Assembly: GCA_036725605.1 (NCBI GenBank)
Contig: DAIMDW010000016.1
Coordinates: 1-64,000 of the forward strand
DNA from: CALBTQ01 sp036725605
GTDB lineage: Bacteria > Lernaellota > Lernaellaia > Lernaellales > Lernaellaceae
Direction: 5' to 3'
Length of the DNA: 64,000 bases
A model generated the notes under the pieces. It was given only the letters and a program-made list of their open reading frames with translations. It searched no databases and was not told the origin of the DNA. A program made the position numbers and the translations under genes. Of this stretch, positions 54,724-63,667 are shown piece by piece. Position 1 is the first letter of the stretch; each line of letters opens with the position of its first letter.

Positions 54724-56346
54724 TTATTCATTGTCCGCCGGGCGCGCGTACTGCGTGTTGGCGATAATCTGCCGCAGCGGAATCACGCGGTGCAGTTCCT
54801 CGATGGTGGTGATCTTGTGTTCGACCTTGAGCAGGCCGTCCCAGACCAGCGGGCGCATGCCGTGGGCGACGGCCAGGTCGTTGAGTTCGTTGACCGGCCG
54901 TTCGTTCTGAATGGCCAGTTGCAGGTCGGGGTCGATGACCAGCAGTTCGAACAGGCCGATGCGGCCGCGGAAGCCCGTGTTGCTGCAGCGCCGGCAGCCC
55001 GTGCCGCGCATGAACTCGAAGCCCTTGATCGCCTCGCCGAACGGCTCGCGCAGTTTGCGGTCGGGCAGGTACGGCTCGCCGCAGCCCCGGCACACGCGGC
55101 GCACCAGGCGCTGGCTGAGCACCCCCAGCAGCACCTGCGCGATTTCCTCGTGCGTCAGCCCGAGACTCACCAGGCGCGGCACGGCGTGCACGGCGTCGTT
55201 GGTGTGCACGGTGGACAGCACCAGGTGGCCGGTTTGCGAAGCCTTGGTGGCCACGTCGGCGGTTTCGACGTCGCGGATCTCGCCGATCAGCAGCACGTCG
55301 GGGTCGTGGCGCAAGAAGGCGCGCGCCAGATCGGCGAAGCCCAGCTTGCCGGAAATCTGCTTCTGGCAGACGCCCTCGAGGTCGTACTCGACCGGGTCTT
55401 CCGCCGAAAGAATCTTGATCGTCGGATTGTTGATGTGCTTGAGGCTCGCGTAGAGCGTCGTGGTCTTGCCCGAGCCGGTCGGGCCGCTGTTGAGCACCAT
55501 GCCGTGCGGATTGGAAATCAGCCGTTTGAACGTCTCCAGATCGCGCGAGGTGAAGCCCAGCAGTTCCAGGTCGATCGGGGCCATCGATTTGTCCAGCACG
55601 CGCAACACGGCGTCCTCGCCGTCCAGACCCGGAATCAGCGACAGACGAAACGCCACGTCCTGTTGTTTACCGCCCTGTTCGACGGTCAGCAGAATGCGCC
55701 CGTCCTGCGGCGCGCGGCGTTCGGCGATGTCCAGCCGCGACATGACCTTGAGGCGGATAATCACCTCGTTGACGTTGTCCTTGGTGATGCCCGCGTTCAC
55801 CTGCTGCAGCAGGCCGTCGATCTTGATGCGCGTGGCGGCGTGGTAGCGGAAATTCTCGATGTGAATGTCGGTGGCGCCGCGGCGCAGCGCGTTGACCAGC
55901 AGATCGTTGACCAGCCGCTTGATCGGCGCGTCCACGTCCCACTCGTTGGTGACGGCCTCGATCTTCTCTTTGCGCCGGCGGCTGTCGTCGGGCACCTCGC
56001 CGAGCATCACCTCGCCGGCCAGCTCCTGCGGCGGATCGCCGCGCACTTCGTCCTTCGCGGTGATCTTGTCCAAACCGTAGGCCAGCGCGAGCGCCTTTTG
56101 AATCTTGTCGCCCGCAATCTTCACCGGCAGCACGCGCCGGCCGCGCAGCACGCGGCTGATCGCGTCGATCGTGTTCAGGTCGCTGGGGTTGGACAGACCG
56201 ACGACCACCGGCTTGTCCGTGTCCGGATCGACGTGGTCCAGCAGCAGCACGTCGTGGGTCAGGCAAAACACCTGCGGCAGCAGCCGTACGCTGTCCGGAT
56301 CGACTTCATAGGGCCCGAAATCCAGATCTTCCAATCGTTCGCCCAT
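54724..56346 (-). CDS. gspE: GspE/PilB-family secretion ATPase
   Basis: 540-aa hexameric ATPase. Features: N-terminal GspE_N-like domain (about 20-110), Walker A NSGPTGSGKTTTLYAS, Walker B PDVLLIGEIRDVET, His box HLVLSTVHTNDA, and a zinc-binding tetracysteine (CRGCGEPYL ... CRRCSNTG). It powers pseudopilus assembly with GspF. It sits away from the gspFGHIJK operon and could belong to a type IV pilus instead; position gives no proof. Lies between the PHP phosphatase and GT4 genes. Confidence 0.88.
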   Translation of the reverse strand: MGERLEDLDFGPYEVDPDSVRLLPQVFCLTHDVLLLDHVDPDTDKPVVVGLSNPSDLNTIDAISRVLRGRRVLPVKIAGDKIQKALALAYGLDKITAKDEVRGDPPQELAGEVMLGEVPDDSRRRKEKIEAVTNEWDVDAPIKRLVNDLLVNALRRGATDIHIENFRYHAATRIKIDGLLQQVNAGITKDNVNEVIIRLKVMSRLDIAERRAPQDGRILLTVEQGGKQQDVAFRLSLIPGLDGEDAVLRVLDKSMAPIDLELLGFTSRDLETFKRLISNPHGMVLNSGPTGSGKTTTLYASLKHINNPTIKILSAEDPVEYDLEGVCQKQISGKLGFADLARAFLRHDPDVLLIGEIRDVETADVATKASQTGHLVLSTVHTNDAVHAVPRLVSLGLTHEEIAQVLLGVLSQRLVRRVCRGCGEPYLPDRKLREPFGEAIKGFEFMRGTGCRRCSNTGFRGRIGLFELLVIDPDLQLAIQNERPVNELNDLAVAHGMRPLVWDGLLKVEHKITTIEELHRVIPLRQIIANTQYARPADNE

Positions 56347-56356
56347 GGGTTTTCCT

Positions 56357-57079
56357 TTAATCGTCCAGCCCCAACGCTTCGCGGGGATTGTGAATCAGCA
56401 GGTCTTCCAGCTTCTGCTCGCCGATCGTCTTGCGCAGCATGTCCACGCCCTCGGTGTAGATGCGCTCCGCGTGGCCCGGCGTGTGCGCGTCCGAGCCGGC
56501 GAAGTCGACGACCTCGTGCTTGAGCATCCACTCGGCGGCCTTGCGCGCCTCGCGACCGTACAGGCCGATCAGGCTGCCCAGGTTGATCTGCACCAGGTAG
56601 CCGGCCTCGCGCAGTTCCTCGATCCGCTTGGGTTTGCGCCCGAGGTCCGCGTAGCGCTCCGGGTGCGCCAGGACCGGCACCCAGCCCTTGACGCGCATAC
56701 GGAAAGCCCAGTCGCGCGCCATCGGCGGAATGCGCAGCAGCGGCAGTTCGACCAGCACGTGCTTGCCTTCGTGCAGCGGATAGAGCTCGTTGCTGTCCAG
56801 CAGCGACTGGAAGTTGTCGTCGAGGTAATACTCCGTGCCCGCCAGCAGGCGCAAGCCGAGCGCGGCCTCGGCCAGCGGTTCGGCCAGCGCGGCGATGGCC
56901 TCCAGTTGCTCGGCGCGGTCGTGCTCGTACACGCCGATCATCATGTGCGGCGTCGTGCAGATCGCGCCAAAGCCCGCCGCCAGCGCGTGCCTGGCGATCG
57001 CGACCGTCTCCTCCGCCTTGGCCGCGCCGTCGTCGAAGCCGGGCAGGGCGTGGCTATGAATATCGATAAACTCGGGCAA
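56357..57079 (-). CDS. PHP-domain CpsB/YwqE-type tyrosine phosphatase
   Basis: About 240-aa PHP-fold metal-dependent phosphatase. IDIHSHALPGFDDGA, TTPHMMIGVYEHD, VLAHPERYADLG and FAGSDAHTPGHA supply the metal ligands. Relatives remove phosphate from bacterial tyrosine kinases that regulate capsule or exopolysaccharide export. The TTG at 57079 has GGAGAGG upstream and puts the first PHP motif close to the N-terminus; an ATG at 57139 is the alternative. No Wzc-type kinase gene is in the window. Confidence 0.88.
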   Translation of the reverse strand: MPEFIDIHSHALPGFDDGAAKAEETVAIARHALAAGFGAICTTPHMMIGVYEHDRAEQLEAIAALAEPLAEAALGLRLLAGTEYYLDDNFQSLLDSNELYPLHEGKHVLVELPLLRIPPMARDWAFRMRVKGWVPVLAHPERYADLGRKPKRIEELREAGYLVQINLGSLIGLYGREARKAAEWMLKHEVVDFAGSDAHTPGHAERIYTEGVDMLRKTIGEQKLEDLLIHNPREALGLDD

Positions 57080-58100
57080 CGATCCTCTCCTCAATCGCGG
57101 CAAGAACGCATTGTAGCGTTGTTGGTCGGACAAAGACAACCAAAGTTACACGATGTCGGTAAGTTCCCCATCATGACCCGACGAGGGGCCGTCCGCAAGG
57201 CGAATCTGGAAAAAATAAGGCTAATATTCGCCGCCGCCGCTCATTCCCGGCGCACTTTGGTGGAATGACTGAAAATCAGGGCGTTTATCGGGGAAAAATC
57301 GTGAATTACGGCCTGATATTTTCAGGAACGTTTCTGTAAAGAAAAGCACAATAAAACATTCTCTTACGCTTGTTTTTCCTCAAGTCGTACTTCAATAAAT
57401 AAGGGTAATGTATGGATATCGCTACAATTTTATTTACTCATTACAAATCTTCCGACAATTGTGACCTTTTTGCACGATTTTTGGGCGAAAAACCAAGTTT
57501 ATTTTTAGATAGGTTGACGGCGGATCCTGGGGATGGATCCACCGTCAAAGAAGATGGGTGGTGATAGGGTCACCTTGGAGGGTCACTGAGAATCCCAGTG
57601 AGGGGGATTCTCGCAGGAAAACAACCCCTTATCGGGGTAGAAAGCCTCTTGTGATGAACACCCGGGGCGTTCGCCGTCGTTTCGTTGCCGAAATGACCGT
57701 TTCGTTCGCGCCCCTCACGTTGCAAAAGAGCATTGAGTTCGCCTTTAGAAAGAGCAAGTTCGGTGCCAAATCGCCAAAATCGCGCAACCCGGCGAAACTG
57801 TGTGGATTCTCGTCACAGGCCGAAAATCGGGCATGCTGACTTTCTGTCATAGTGTGCGGAAATCTGAGAGGCGAGGCGGCTGATAAAGATCCTTCGCCGC
57901 GATCCATGGATGTATCGCCATTTTCGGCGGCGTTCCTCGTCGCTGAGAACGAAGGGAGACGAAAACCGCGCTTTTCGTCGACCGTAAGCCGAGAAAGTCA
58001 CGGACGACTTTGTCGGCTTTCAAGTAATTGTCTCTCTTGGCCCCCCGGAAAAATGATGGTATGCATGCTCCAATATCATTTTTGCGTGAAACGGAGCGTC
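57080..58100. other. Long gene-free region
   Basis: About 1 kb between divergent genes. The first 300 bp are AT-rich. A hairpin cluster lies at 57514-57638 (separate entry). A 93-codon plus-strand frame (57558-57839) has no recognisable domain and runs through the hairpins, so I do not call it. I see no promoter I can firmly assign to the 58.1-kb gene. Confidence 0.6.
57514..57638 (+). ncRNA. Candidate structured RNA or regulatory hairpin cluster
   Basis: Four hairpins in 125 nt: TTGACGG-GGATCC and its complement (57514-57548, one mismatch, 7-base loop); GGTGA/TCACC (57560-57574); GAGAATCCC/GGGATTCTC (57588-57612); ACCCC/GGGGT (57624-57638). The third is mutually exclusive with TCACTG/CAGTGA (57583-57601), which is a switch-like layout. 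Strand is unknown, as hairpins read both ways; the plus strand would lead toward the 58.1-kb gene. No known family recognised. Confidence 0.4.
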
Positions 58101-58880
58101 ATGCGCCGCTTGCTTGTCGCCTTTTTACTTCTGTCTTTCGCGGCTTTGTTCGCCGCCTGCAACCCGGCCTACGCGCCGGTGCCGGCCACGGGCATTCTCG
58201 AATCCGACGAGGTCGAATTCGGCGGCTACGCCAGCTTCGGCTACCTGGGCAACAAGGTGCGCCCGACGACCTTCCGCGGCGTGCTGGCCAACTTCGGCGT
58301 CTTCGTGCGCAAAGGCGTGGCCGACGGCGTCGACGCGACCGGCACGCTCTCGACTTACGGCGTCACCGGCGCCTGGGGGTTCGCGCAGGACAAGGAAGCC
58401 GAAACCGTGCTGCGCGCCTGTGTCGGCTTGGGCTGGATGAACGCGATGATGGGCGTCGACTGGGCTACGCGCGTCAGCGAAGGCCCGCGCACGCACTACA
58501 ACGTCGGCGGTTCGGCCACGGCCTGGATCGGCGACGCGTTTTTCACCGACGATCCGGGCCTGAGCTACGGTCTGCGCGTGGGCCCTTTGTTTCAAATCGC
58601 CGCCGAGCCGCGCTGGGATGCGACGACCTCCGGCGGCGTGCGCTTCGACTGGGCGCCGCTGCAATTCGGCGGCAAGGGCAGCGCCGAAACGCTGCTGGAT
58701 TTGATCGGCGGTTCGCGCAATCCCTACGAGGAACCCTACGACGAGGGCCTTCCCGGCGATTGGCCACGGCCGATCTTCGCCTTCGAGCCCGGCGCCTGGG
58801 CGGTCACCGGCGGCCCGGCGATCTCCTACCACAGCAATCGCGGTCAATGGTTGTTGGGCGGCGAAAAGGAAAAGGATTGA
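58101..58880 (+). CDS. Predicted lipoprotein/outer-membrane-type hypothetical
   Basis: 259-aa exported protein. ATG at 58101 with GGAG upstream starts a signal peptide ending in a lipobox-like FAAC. The mature part has alternating strand-like segments rich in Gly and aromatic residues (VEFGGYASFGYLGNKV, STYGVTGAWGFAQ, AISYHSNRGQWLLGG), as in small outer-membrane barrels. Function unknown. Convergent with the third sulfatase-like gene; three hairpins fill the gap. Confidence 0.75.
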   Translation: MRRLLVAFLLLSFAALFAACNPAYAPVPATGILESDEVEFGGYASFGYLGNKVRPTTFRGVLANFGVFVRKGVADGVDATGTLSTYGVTGAWGFAQDKEAETVLRACVGLGWMNAMMGVDWATRVSEGPRTHYNVGGSATAWIGDAFFTDDPGLSYGLRVGPLFQIAAEPRWDATTSGGVRFDWAPLQFGGKGSAETLLDLIGGSRNPYEEPYDEGLPGDWPRPIFAFEPGAWAVTGGPAISYHSNRGQWLLGGEKEKD

Positions 58881-58890
58881 AGTGGTGTCA

Positions 58891-58981
58891 GGCACGCCTT
58901 TGGCTATCGCCAAAAGTGTTGCACAAAAAAAAGTGACGCGTTTTTTTGTGCCACAGTTTTCGCCGTTAGGCGAAAGCTGTG
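58891..58981. repeat. Three consecutive hairpins between convergent genes
   Basis: TTTGGC/GCCAAA (58899-58914), a long GCACAAAAAAA / TTTTTTTGTGC stem (58921-58951) and CACAGTTTTCGCC / GGCGAAAGCTGTG (58952-58981, with one wobble). The first hairpin follows a GTGGTGTCAGGCAC motif that I recall as common in intergenic repeats of related bacteria. They may act as a bidirectional terminator for the two convergent genes. Confidence 0.55.
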
Positions 58982-58995
58982 CATGACCAAGTACG

Positions 58996-60939
58996 CTATT
59001 GCACGTACCCCAATTCGGATAATTTTTTCTTCTGCGCCTCGTCGAGCGTCACGTGGCGCGTCGAGCGGCCCGCCCCGGCGAACAGGTCTTCGACGATCGC
59101 CTCGATTTGCGGCATCAACTCTTCGATCAACTCGCCGGCGACGACGTTGTCGCCCGTACCTTGCTCCAGCAGAAACGCCGGCACGTCGACCTCCAATCCG
59201 CGCACGCTTTCCTTGACGCCGCCGAACCAGAACCAGCGGTCGTCGGCGACGTAGCGCGCGGGCGTTTCGCCGATGAACGTGTTTTCGCCGCCCACCCAGC
59301 GGCGCGTCGGCAATTCCTGCTCGTCGCGGATGGCGGCGGTCAGGTCCAGCCCGTCGGTCGGCCACGAACCGTCCTTTGCGCCCAGCAGGCTCAGCAGCGT
59401 GGGCGTCACGTCGATCAGGCCGGCCGGTCCGTTGAGCATCCGTCCGGCGGGCACGCCCGGCCCGGCGACGATCCAGGGCACCTCGACTTCCGGCGGTTGC
59501 AGCGTGATGCCGTGGCCGTACATCTCGCGTTCGCCGAACAGTTCGCCGTGATCGCTGACCAGCACGAAGAACGTATTCTCATCTTGCCCGCGCAGAAACT
59601 CGCGCAACTGCCCGACCGCGCGATCGGCCCCGTACACCTCACCCAGATACAGCGCCCGCGCCGCGTCGGTGTAGCGCGGCGGCAGCGTGCGCAGCGCCTT
59701 GGCCAGGTCGATGAAGTTCGCGTAATCCTGGACGCGCACGCGGTCGGCCAGCGACGAATCGCCCAGCAGCAGACTGGGAATCTGCCCCTGCGGATCGTAA
59801 GGCCAGTGCGGATCGTACAGGTGCAAAAACAGAAAATACGGACGATCGCCGCGCCGCGTGGCCAGCCAGTGCAGCGTCGCCTTGATCGCGTCGGCGGCGC
59901 GTTCGGTCGTCGGATGCTCCACCCGGTCGAAACCCTGGCCCATGCCGTAGGGCGAATCGACGAACAGATGCGTCACCACCGCGTGCGTTTCGTAGCCGCG
60001 CGCGGCCAGCCGTTCGGCCAGCGTACGCGCCTCGGCGGAGAGCGCATCGGCCACCCGGCGCACGCCCAATCGCCACGGCCAGCGCCCGGTGAGCATCGCG
60101 GCGTGCGAGGGCAGCGTCCAACTCGCCGGCGCGCGCACCTGGGCCAGCGACGTGCCCGCGGCGGCCATTTCGTCGATGTTGGGCGTGGCCGAGACCTTCG
60201 CGCCGTATGCGCCCATCACGTCGATGCGCAGCGTGTCGATGCTGATGAGCACCAGGTTGGGCAGGTTCGCCGTGTCCGGCCGCGTGGCGTCGGCCAGCAG
60301 CGGCGGCCCGGCCGCGGCCAGCGCGACGGCGATCGTCCAGACGATCCACCGCCCGGTGTGGATTTTCGGCGCTTCGTCGGCGGCGAAGAAACGACGCAAC
60401 GGCCAGTGCAGCAGCAAATAGACGATCAGCCCCAGCACCAGCGGCGGCAGCAGCGGCACGAGCATCAGCGGCGGGAAATCCAACGCCAGCCGGGTGATAC
60501 GCTCGGGCACCAGCCCCCCGGCGATGATCCGCGTGACGAAGGTGGTCATCGACGCCGCGTCGCCGGCGAACAACGGCAGCTTGGCCACCGGCGTGTCGGC
60601 CACCAGCCGCGCGAGGATTTTCGGCGAGGCCGCCGTCGCCAGCAACGTCGTCAGCCACCCGGCCCACAACGCCACCGCCGCGCGCAACGGCGAGCGCAGC
60701 ATCAGTCGCAGCAGCAACAACTGCAGGACCACCGCCGCCGCCACAACCGATCCGAGCAGCGCGCCGAAATACGCGCCGTAGGCCGTCGTGCGGAAAAACA
60801 GATGCGTCGACCAGCCCAGGTAGCCCTGTTCGACCGCGTCGACCGTCGCCAGCGCCAGTCCGCCCAACACGCACAGGCCCCCGGCGAACAGCGCGGAGCG
60901 CAGCAGCAACGAACCCATCCGGCGCGAGAAGAAGCTCAT
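58996..60939 (-). CDS. Membrane-anchored sulfatase-like hydrolase 3
   Basis: 647-aa protein with an N-terminal multi-pass membrane region (about 230 residues) and a C-terminal sulfatase-like domain, the same layout as the protein at 6.9 kb. Motifs: LISIDTLRIDVMGAYG, APASWTLPSHAAMLTG (Trp-Thr at the nucleophile site, no Cys) and VSDHGELFGEREMYGHG. It ends in LSELGYVQ. Start ATG overlaps the stop of the upstream gene by 4 bp. Function likely in surface phosphoryl or sulfuryl chemistry; substrate unknown. Confidence 0.85.
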   Translation of the reverse strand: MSFFSRRMGSLLLRSALFAGGLCVLGGLALATVDAVEQGYLGWSTHLFFRTTAYGAYFGALLGSVVAAAVVLQLLLLRLMLRSPLRAAVALWAGWLTTLLATAASPKILARLVADTPVAKLPLFAGDAASMTTFVTRIIAGGLVPERITRLALDFPPLMLVPLLPPLVLGLIVYLLLHWPLRRFFAADEAPKIHTGRWIVWTIAVALAAAGPPLLADATRPDTANLPNLVLISIDTLRIDVMGAYGAKVSATPNIDEMAAAGTSLAQVRAPASWTLPSHAAMLTGRWPWRLGVRRVADALSAEARTLAERLAARGYETHAVVTHLFVDSPYGMGQGFDRVEHPTTERAADAIKATLHWLATRRGDRPYFLFLHLYDPHWPYDPQGQIPSLLLGDSSLADRVRVQDYANFIDLAKALRTLPPRYTDAARALYLGEVYGADRAVGQLREFLRGQDENTFFVLVSDHGELFGEREMYGHGITLQPPEVEVPWIVAGPGVPAGRMLNGPAGLIDVTPTLLSLLGAKDGSWPTDGLDLTAAIRDEQELPTRRWVGGENTFIGETPARYVADDRWFWFGGVKESVRGLEVDVPAFLLEQGTGDNVVAGELIEELMPQIEAIVEDLFAGAGRSTRHVTLDEAQKKKLSELGYVQ

Positions 60940-61400
60940 GGCGTTTGCTTGCCTCGCTTGAGTTCGGGCGGAATTTTATCCTCGGCCATCCAGACCACCC
61001 AGGCGCCGCCGTCGTCCTGCCGCAGCAGTTGCAGCAGCTTGCCGTCGCGCCGCGCCTCGTAGGCCAGGTGACCGTCTTCCTTGGGCGAAAACGCGCCGCA
61101 CACCTTCGCCAACGCCCGGCGCACGGCGGTGAAGGCGCCGCCCGGCGTGCGGTAGCTCAGCGAGATCAACTCGTCGTCTTTGAAGATCAAGCGCAGGTCG
61201 CGCGCCTGTCGCACCGGCCCGGCGACGGTGAACGCGCGCAGGCCTTCGGGGGCGGCCGCCTCGACCCATTCGCCGACGACCGCGCGCGCCGTTTCCATTG
61301 ATGAACCCAGCGGCAGATCGCCCAGCAGGTACGGATCGGCCGCCAGGGCGAGCGACGCCGCCGCCAGCATCGGCATCAACAACAGAAGAATTTTTTTCAC
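60936..61400 (-). CDS. Exported hypothetical protein
   Basis: 154-aa protein with a signal peptide (ILLLLMPMLAAASLALAAD). The mature part is beta-rich (LRLIFKDDELISLSYRTPGG, LAYEARRDGKLLQLL) with a VWMAED near the end. I do not recognise a family. Its stop overlaps the start of the third sulfatase-like gene (ATGA), so the two are translationally coupled. Confidence 0.75.
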   Translation of the reverse strand: MKKILLLLMPMLAAASLALAADPYLLGDLPLGSSMETARAVVGEWVEAAAPEGLRAFTVAGPVRQARDLRLIFKDDELISLSYRTPGGAFTAVRRALAKVCGAFSPKEDGHLAYEARRDGKLLQLLRQDDGGAWVVWMAEDKIPPELKRGKQTP

Positions 61401-61404
61401 GATC

Positions 61405-61875
61405 TTACGGCTCCGATGTTTCGCTCGGCGGCTTGCTTCGTTTCGCCGCCAGTTTCACCGTGTAATAAGGGCGGAAGTCGCCCGTTTCCGTTTCGACGAA
61501 AAACCGGATGTACCCTTCCTCGATACGCGTGCCGTGCCGCGATTTGAGCACGCCGTCCACGCGCAGGCGGCGCAGGTCGCTCATCACTTCTTCGCGTACG
61601 CGCAGTTCGCCGGGCTTGAGCAGTTCGCATTTGGTCAGGCGCATCGTCTGCGTTTTGAGGATAGTCAGTTCGACGACCAGGTACTTGGGCTCGCTTGGCG
61701 AGCGGGTGATGGTCAGTGTGGCGTTGGTCGGTTTGATCGCGTTCAGATCGTCGTAGACGTTCGCCGGTCCTTCCCACTGCCCCAGAAAACGCGCGGCGGG
61801 ATCGGGCGTGGCTTCGGCGGCCCACAACGGTGCGGCGATGAGCAAAAGGAAAAACACCATCCGGGCCAGTCGCAT
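61405..61875 (-). CDS. Exported hypothetical protein
   Basis: 156-aa protein with a signal peptide (MVFFLLLIAAPLWAAE). The ATG at 61875 has GGAG seven bases upstream; a longer frame to 61920 has none. The mature part is a single beta-rich domain (FLGQWEGPANVYDDL, KYLVVELTILKTQTMRL), which looks like a small lipocalin-like or barrel domain but is not assigned. It precedes the exported gene at 60.9 kb by 4 bp on the same strand. Confidence 0.72.
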   Translation of the reverse strand: MRLARMVFFLLLIAAPLWAAEATPDPAARFLGQWEGPANVYDDLNAIKPTNATLTITRSPSEPKYLVVELTILKTQTMRLTKCELLKPGELRVREEVMSDLRRLRVDGVLKSRHGTRIEEGYIRFFVETETGDFRPYYTVKLAAKRSKPPSETSEP

Positions 61876-61994
61876 AAAAACGCTCCGGCTTAAAGGAAAG
61901 ATCCTCGACAATACGGGCACGTCCGACTCAACGGTGAAACTTCAATCACTATAGGAAATTGTAACGAGGCTGGCGAGGGGTGACGAAAAAAAAG

Positions 61995-62522
61995 TTACTC
62001 GGCCTTGGCGACCGGATCGATGGACACGCCGTCGAGAATCGCGTCGCGCAGCGCCAGCGCCCGGGCGAGCGGCCACCACGCGGGCGCGGCCACGCCGATC
62101 GCCCCGACGGTCCGTTCGCCCTGCGGCAACACGAACACCCAACCGCGCGTCTGTTTGTCCTTGACCGCCCAACCGTCGCAGGTGCGCCCGGCGATCTTCG
62201 TCTGCGCCGGCGACAACTCGACCTCGTCGGCGTCGCGCGCGGTCGTGAGCGCGTCGAGCATCTCCCGCGCGGTCGTCTCGCTTTGCGCGGCGGGCGTTTG
62301 CGCCACGGCGATCCACGGCAGGCCGTGCGCGTCACCCTGCGGGAAAAAGACGGTCAGCGGCGCGCGTTCGAGCGGCGCAAAACTCGCGGGGATCGACAGA
62401 TGAATCGCGCCGACCTCCGCCGGTTTCCACGGAGCCAGCTCGCGTTGCATGTTCTGCACCGCCGACGCCGCGCACCCGATGGTCAGCGCCAGCAGCAGGA
62501 TCGGGAGAAGACGCAACTTCAT
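61995..62522 (-). CDS. Small lipoprotein
   Basis: 175-aa lipoprotein with lipobox TIGC (Cys17). The mature part has AIHLSIPASFAPLERAPLTV, RTCDGWAVKDKQTRGWVFVL and GAIGVAAPAWWPLARALAL; no family recognised. It lies one base after the PAS-receiver gene and about 120 bp before the next exported gene, all on the minus strand. Confidence 0.75.
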   Translation of the reverse strand: MKLRLLPILLLALTIGCAASAVQNMQRELAPWKPAEVGAIHLSIPASFAPLERAPLTVFFPQGDAHGLPWIAVAQTPAAQSETTAREMLDALTTARDADEVELSPAQTKIAGRTCDGWAVKDKQTRGWVFVLPQGERTVGAIGVAAPAWWPLARALALRDAILDGVSIDPVAKAE

Positions 62523-62523
62523 C

Positions 62524-63573
62524 TCAGTACGTTTCTTTCGCCAGCGCGTTGGTGATCGCCTCTTCGAACTGGTCGAGGCTGAAGGGCTTTTGCAGCAGGA
62601 GCACTTCCTCGTCGAAGTGGCCCAGGTCGTAATAGTCGGCCAGGCCCGAGCAGAAGATCACCGGCACGTCGCGGTCGATCTCGCGGATGCGGTCGTAGGT
62701 TTCGCGGCCGTTGAGGTTGGGCATGATCACGTCCAGCACCAGCGCCTTGATGCGCGGCGCGTGGCGCTCGAACAGCTTGACCGCCTCGGCGCCGTCGACG
62801 GCCAGCAGCGGCTGATAGCCCATGCGCAGCAGCATGTTCTTGGCCAGCAACCGGATGAGTTCCTCGTCGTCGGCGACCAGCACGAAGTCGGGCGCCTTGG
62901 TCGCGTCGGGCCGCGTCAGTTCGGCCATCTCGTCCAGCGGCTGGCAGAACGCGCTGATCCAATGTTCGCTGTTCATGCCCTCGAACAGCGTCAGTTGTAC
63001 GTACATGTTGATCACGCCGCCGTCGCGCCGGCGCAGCGGCAAGGTGATCGACTGCGGACCCTCGTCGATCAGCGCCCGTTGCAGATCGGCCAGGTTCACC
63101 TTGGCCTGCGGCGCCAGCAGATCGGCCAGCGACGTGCCCGGCACCTGGTGACGCATCAGCCCCAGCGCCTCGGCCGCGTGACGGTTGGCCAGCGCCAGGT
63201 GCCCCGAGCCGTCGAGCAGAAAGATCGCCATGCCCGCCGTTTCCACCAGCCGGTGCATGCGCTCGTCCGAGGCGGTCAGCGCGCGCTCCATCTCCAGCGC
63301 CTTGCGCACGTCGGCCAGTTCGCCGCGTACGTGCGCCAGTTCGTCCAACCGCCGTTTCCACGTGCCGATGCGGAAGATCAAAAACGAGACCAGCAGCCAG
63401 TCGAAAGTCAGCGCCAGCAAGATGAACGAACGCGCGGGCAGGGCGCGGTCGTCGCCGGTCAGGTTGTCGCGCACCTGCTCGGTGACGTACCCCCCCAGAT
63501 ACTGATACGCGGCCAGATGGCCGATCAGCAGCAGTACGATCAACAAAACGGCGATGGCGCGACCACGACTCAT
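62524..63573 (-). CDS. Membrane PAS-receiver signalling protein
   Basis: 349-aa protein. Two membrane segments near the N-terminus (about residues 10-25 and 50-70) flank a short periplasmic loop; a coiled region and a PAS domain (about 100-220) follow; the C-terminal receiver domain (about 230-345) has the acidic pair in VLVADDEEL, the phosphorylated Asp in ALVLDVIMPN and the Lys in LLLQKPFS. No histidine kinase or output domain is present. A kinase encoded elsewhere would have to phosphorylate it. Confidence 0.85.
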   Translation of the reverse strand: MSRGRAIAVLLIVLLLIGHLAAYQYLGGYVTEQVRDNLTGDDRALPARSFILLALTFDWLLVSFLIFRIGTWKRRLDELAHVRGELADVRKALEMERALTASDERMHRLVETAGMAIFLLDGSGHLALANRHAAEALGLMRHQVPGTSLADLLAPQAKVNLADLQRALIDEGPQSITLPLRRRDGGVINMYVQLTLFEGMNSEHWISAFCQPLDEMAELTRPDATKAPDFVLVADDEELIRLLAKNMLLRMGYQPLLAVDGAEAVKLFERHAPRIKALVLDVIMPNLNGRETYDRIREIDRDVPVIFCSGLADYYDLGHFDEEVLLLQKPFSLDQFEEAITNALAKETY

Positions 63574-63667
63574 GCACACGACCCGCTTCGGTTAACGATG
63601 AAACCGTATCCTAAACGAGCCGGGCCGCCGTGGGCAAGCGAGTTGCGCCGTTCGGAGAAAAAACCGC

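Noticed and set aside
57558..57839. 93-codon gene in the 57-kb gene-free region
   Set aside because: No domain or clear ribosome site, and it runs through the hairpin cluster.
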